A DNA stretch of 64,000 bases, from positions 1 to 64,000 of the forward strand of contig DASZXK010000174.1 of assembly GCA_035545855.1 (NCBI GenBank). Direction: 5' to 3'. Under the pieces are notes generated by a model that was not told the DNA's origin, did no database searches, and saw only the letters and a program-made list of their open reading frames with translations. The position numbers were made by a program, and so were the translations under genes. Shown piece by piece: positions 62,478 to 64,000 of this stretch; the first letter of the stretch is position 1; the number at the start of each line of letters is the position of its first letter. The DNA comes from DASZVB01 sp035545855 (lineage in GTDB: Bacteria > Myxococcota_A > Polyangia > Polyangiales > Polyangiaceae).

Positions 62478-64000
62478 CTACATCGCCGACCCGGCCGGGA
62501 CCCGGTTCGGCTCGCGATCGGGCCCGAGCGCGAAGCCGCCCTCGCGCGGGTCGGCGTAGCCGTAGGCCGTGCCCTCCACGAGGAGGACGACGTTCGCGTC
62601 CCCGATCGAGCCCGTCGGCGCCGCCAGGCGGTGCCCGCGTCGCCGGAGGCCTTCGAGCACGCGCTTCGGGGGCGGGTGGGCGGACTCGTAGCGGATCTCG
62701 TCCGGGACGAAGCCGTGATGGAGCCGCGGCGCGTCGACGGCGCGGTCCAGCGTGAGCCCGTAGTCGACGACGTTCCGGAGGACGCGGACCACGGTGTTCG
62801 GGATGGTGTCCCCTCCCGGTGAGCCGAGCACGAGCACGGGCTCGCCGCCGCGGAGGACGAGCGTCGGGCTCATGGACGACGTGGGGCGTCGTCCTCCGGC
62901 GAGGACGTTCTTGCCCACGGTGCCGAACGCCGCGAGCGAGTCGTTCAGGAACACGCCCGCGGCCGTCACCTTCGCGCCGAAGCTCGCGGACAGCGTCGTG
63001 GTGCACGAGACGACGTTCCCCGCCGCGTCCGCGACGGAGAAGTGCGTCGTGTGCTCGAGCTCGTGCATCGCCGCATCGAAGAGCGGGTTCACGAGCTTCG
63101 ACGGCGTCGCGTGCTCGGGATCGACGGGCGGCACGCGGCCGAGAAGGGCGTCCACGTCCAGGAAGTCGCGCCGGGCGGCCGCGTCGTCCCAGCCGGAGAA
63201 CGTGTCCGGATCGCCGACCTCGAAGCGCCGGACCGCGTGCGCGCGCCGCGCGATCTCCGCGAACAGGTGCGACTCCTCCGCGGAGAGGAGCGGGAGCGGC
63301 GTCGGTTCGAGGCGCTCGAAGAGGCCGAGCATGGTGACGACGGCCACGCCGCCTGCGGACGACGGCGGAGCGACCTCGACGTCGAGCCCCCGGTAGCGGG
63401 TTCGGAGCGGCTCGCGCGTGACGGCGCGATATGCCGCGAGGTCTTCCTTCGTCACGAGCCCACCGCCCGGGGCGAGCGCCGCGATCGCGTCCGCGGTCTC
63501 CCCCTCGTAGAACCCGGCGTCGCCCTTCGCCTCGATGCGCTCGAGCGTCGCGGCGAGCTCCGGCTGCACGACCAGCGAGCCTGCCTTCTTCGGCTTTCCG
63601 CGCTCACCGAACGCCCTCGCTGCGGTCTGGTCGCGCGAGAGCGCGGGCCACGCCCAGGCGACCGTCTTCGCCTGGTACGCGCCCAGGGGAAACCCGTGCT
63701 TCGCGAGGCGAATCGCGTCTCGCATGACCTCGCTCCGCGGGAGCGTCCCGTAGCGAGCGAGGGCGAGATCGAGGCCCGCGACGGTTCCGGGGACGGCGGC
63801 GGCCGCGGGTCCGACGGCGCCGCCGCGGAGCATTCGCTCGAACTCCTCCTGGGTGACGAGCCGCGGCGCGCGCTCACGGAAATCGATCGCGACGGTGGGC
63901 GAGCCCTTCCGGTGAACGAGCAGGAAGCCGCCGCCGCCGAGGTTCCCGGCGTTCGGGTGCGTCACGGCGAGCGCGAAGCCGACCGCGACCGCGGCGTCCA
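62478..64000 (-). CDS. ggt: Gamma-glutamyltransferase (N-terminus outside window)
   Basis: At least 507 residues, open past the window edge; codons above 63965 still fit (DAAVAVGFALAVTHPNAGNL). Ntn-hydrolase that self-cleaves before a catalytic Thr, here in HTTHFSVAD. Other motifs are GGGGFLLVHRKG near the start, APPSSAGGVAVV, SMSPTLVLRGG and GSPGGDTIPNT (gamma-glutamyl binding). The C-terminal tail after YGYADPREGG is short. It probably acts in the periplasm on glutathione or gamma-glutamyl peptides; the signal peptide is outside the window. Confidence 0.95.
   Translation of the reverse strand, partial: DAAVAVGFALAVTHPNAGNLGGGGFLLVHRKGSPTVAIDFRERAPRLVTQEEFERMLRGGAVGPAAAAVPGTVAGLDLALARYGTLPRSEVMRDAIRLAKHGFPLGAYQAKTVAWAWPALSRDQTAARAFGERGKPKKAGSLVVQPELAATLERIEAKGDAGFYEGETADAIAALAPGGGLVTKEDLAAYRAVTREPLRTRYRGLDVEVAPPSSAGGVAVVTMLGLFERLEPTPLPLLSAEESHLFAEIARRAHAVRRFEVGDPDTFSGWDDAAARRDFLDVDALLGRVPPVDPEHATPSKLVNPLFDAAMHELEHTTHFSVADAAGNVVSCTTTLSASFGAKVTAAGVFLNDSLAAFGTVGKNVLAGGRRPTSSMSPTLVLRGGEPVLVLGSPGGDTIPNTVVRVLRNVVDYGLTLDRAVDAPRLHHGFVPDEIRYESAHPPPKRVLEGLRRRGHRLAAPTGSIGDANVVLLVEGTAYGYADPREGGFALGPDREPNRVPAGSAM

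Overview
The window is high-GC DNA with strongly GC-biased third codon positions. The gene content suggests a myxobacterium-like member of the Myxococcota, probably class Polyangia: secreted von Willebrand A (VWA) lipoproteins rich in cysteine, PEGA-domain proteins with long proline-rich cytoplasmic tails, an OmpA protein with several regulatory-like domains, a TamA/TamB pair, and a contiguous division and cell wall (dcw) cluster in canonical order. This assignment is an inference from gene families; no rRNA or tRNA gene is present to confirm it.

Layout. Positions 1-6440 hold lipid metabolism genes (a truncated bifunctional enoyl-CoA hydratase/3-hydroxyacyl-CoA dehydrogenase and an SDR), a secreted protein, thiE, holB and a TetR regulator. 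Positions 6725-11226 hold three leftward envelope genes (small lipoprotein, OmpA-family protein, VanW-family protein), followed by uvrC. Positions 13628-20467 carry two paralogous VWA lipoproteins of over 800 residues, on either side of an RNA methyltransferase and a MazG-like gene on the other strand. Then come an orphan OmpR-type response regulator, a secreted protein, a methyltransferase, and the adjacent tamB-tamA pair, in which the TamA protein has a lipobox. Positions 29958-34921 hold a lipoprotein, a PPP-type phosphatase, rsmE, a large secreted protein and a stand-alone B12-binding mutase subunit.

The core is the dcw operon, 35663-52551: promoter, MraZ boxes, mraZ-rsmH-ftsL-ftsI-murE-murF-mraY-murD-ftsW-murG-murC-ftsQ-ftsA-ftsZ, and a strong intrinsic terminator. 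Nearly all genes from mraZ to ftsQ overlap by 1-8 bases, so translation is probably coupled. murB and ddl are absent from their usual place between murC and ftsQ. Together these genes make lipid II from UDP-sugar precursors, flip and polymerise it at the septum, and build the Z-ring.

The most unusual feature is a family of interspersed repeats in two arrays, one just before the dcw promoter (34934-35595) and one just after the ftsZ terminator (52589-52800). The units share a GACCAATCG core, and three of them carry a near-identical palindrome, AGTTTGTATACAAACT, followed by a conserved GC-rich tail.

Positions 52815-64000 are again surface-oriented: a mini cysteine-rich lipoprotein, two more VWA proteins, a Coq4-family protein behind a near-consensus promoter in an AT-rich island, a peptidase-M16-like/LysM protein, a thioredoxin-fold lipoprotein, a 1002-residue PEGA protein with DLTRPL-type repeats, a small helical protein, and a gamma-glutamyltransferase cut by the window edge.
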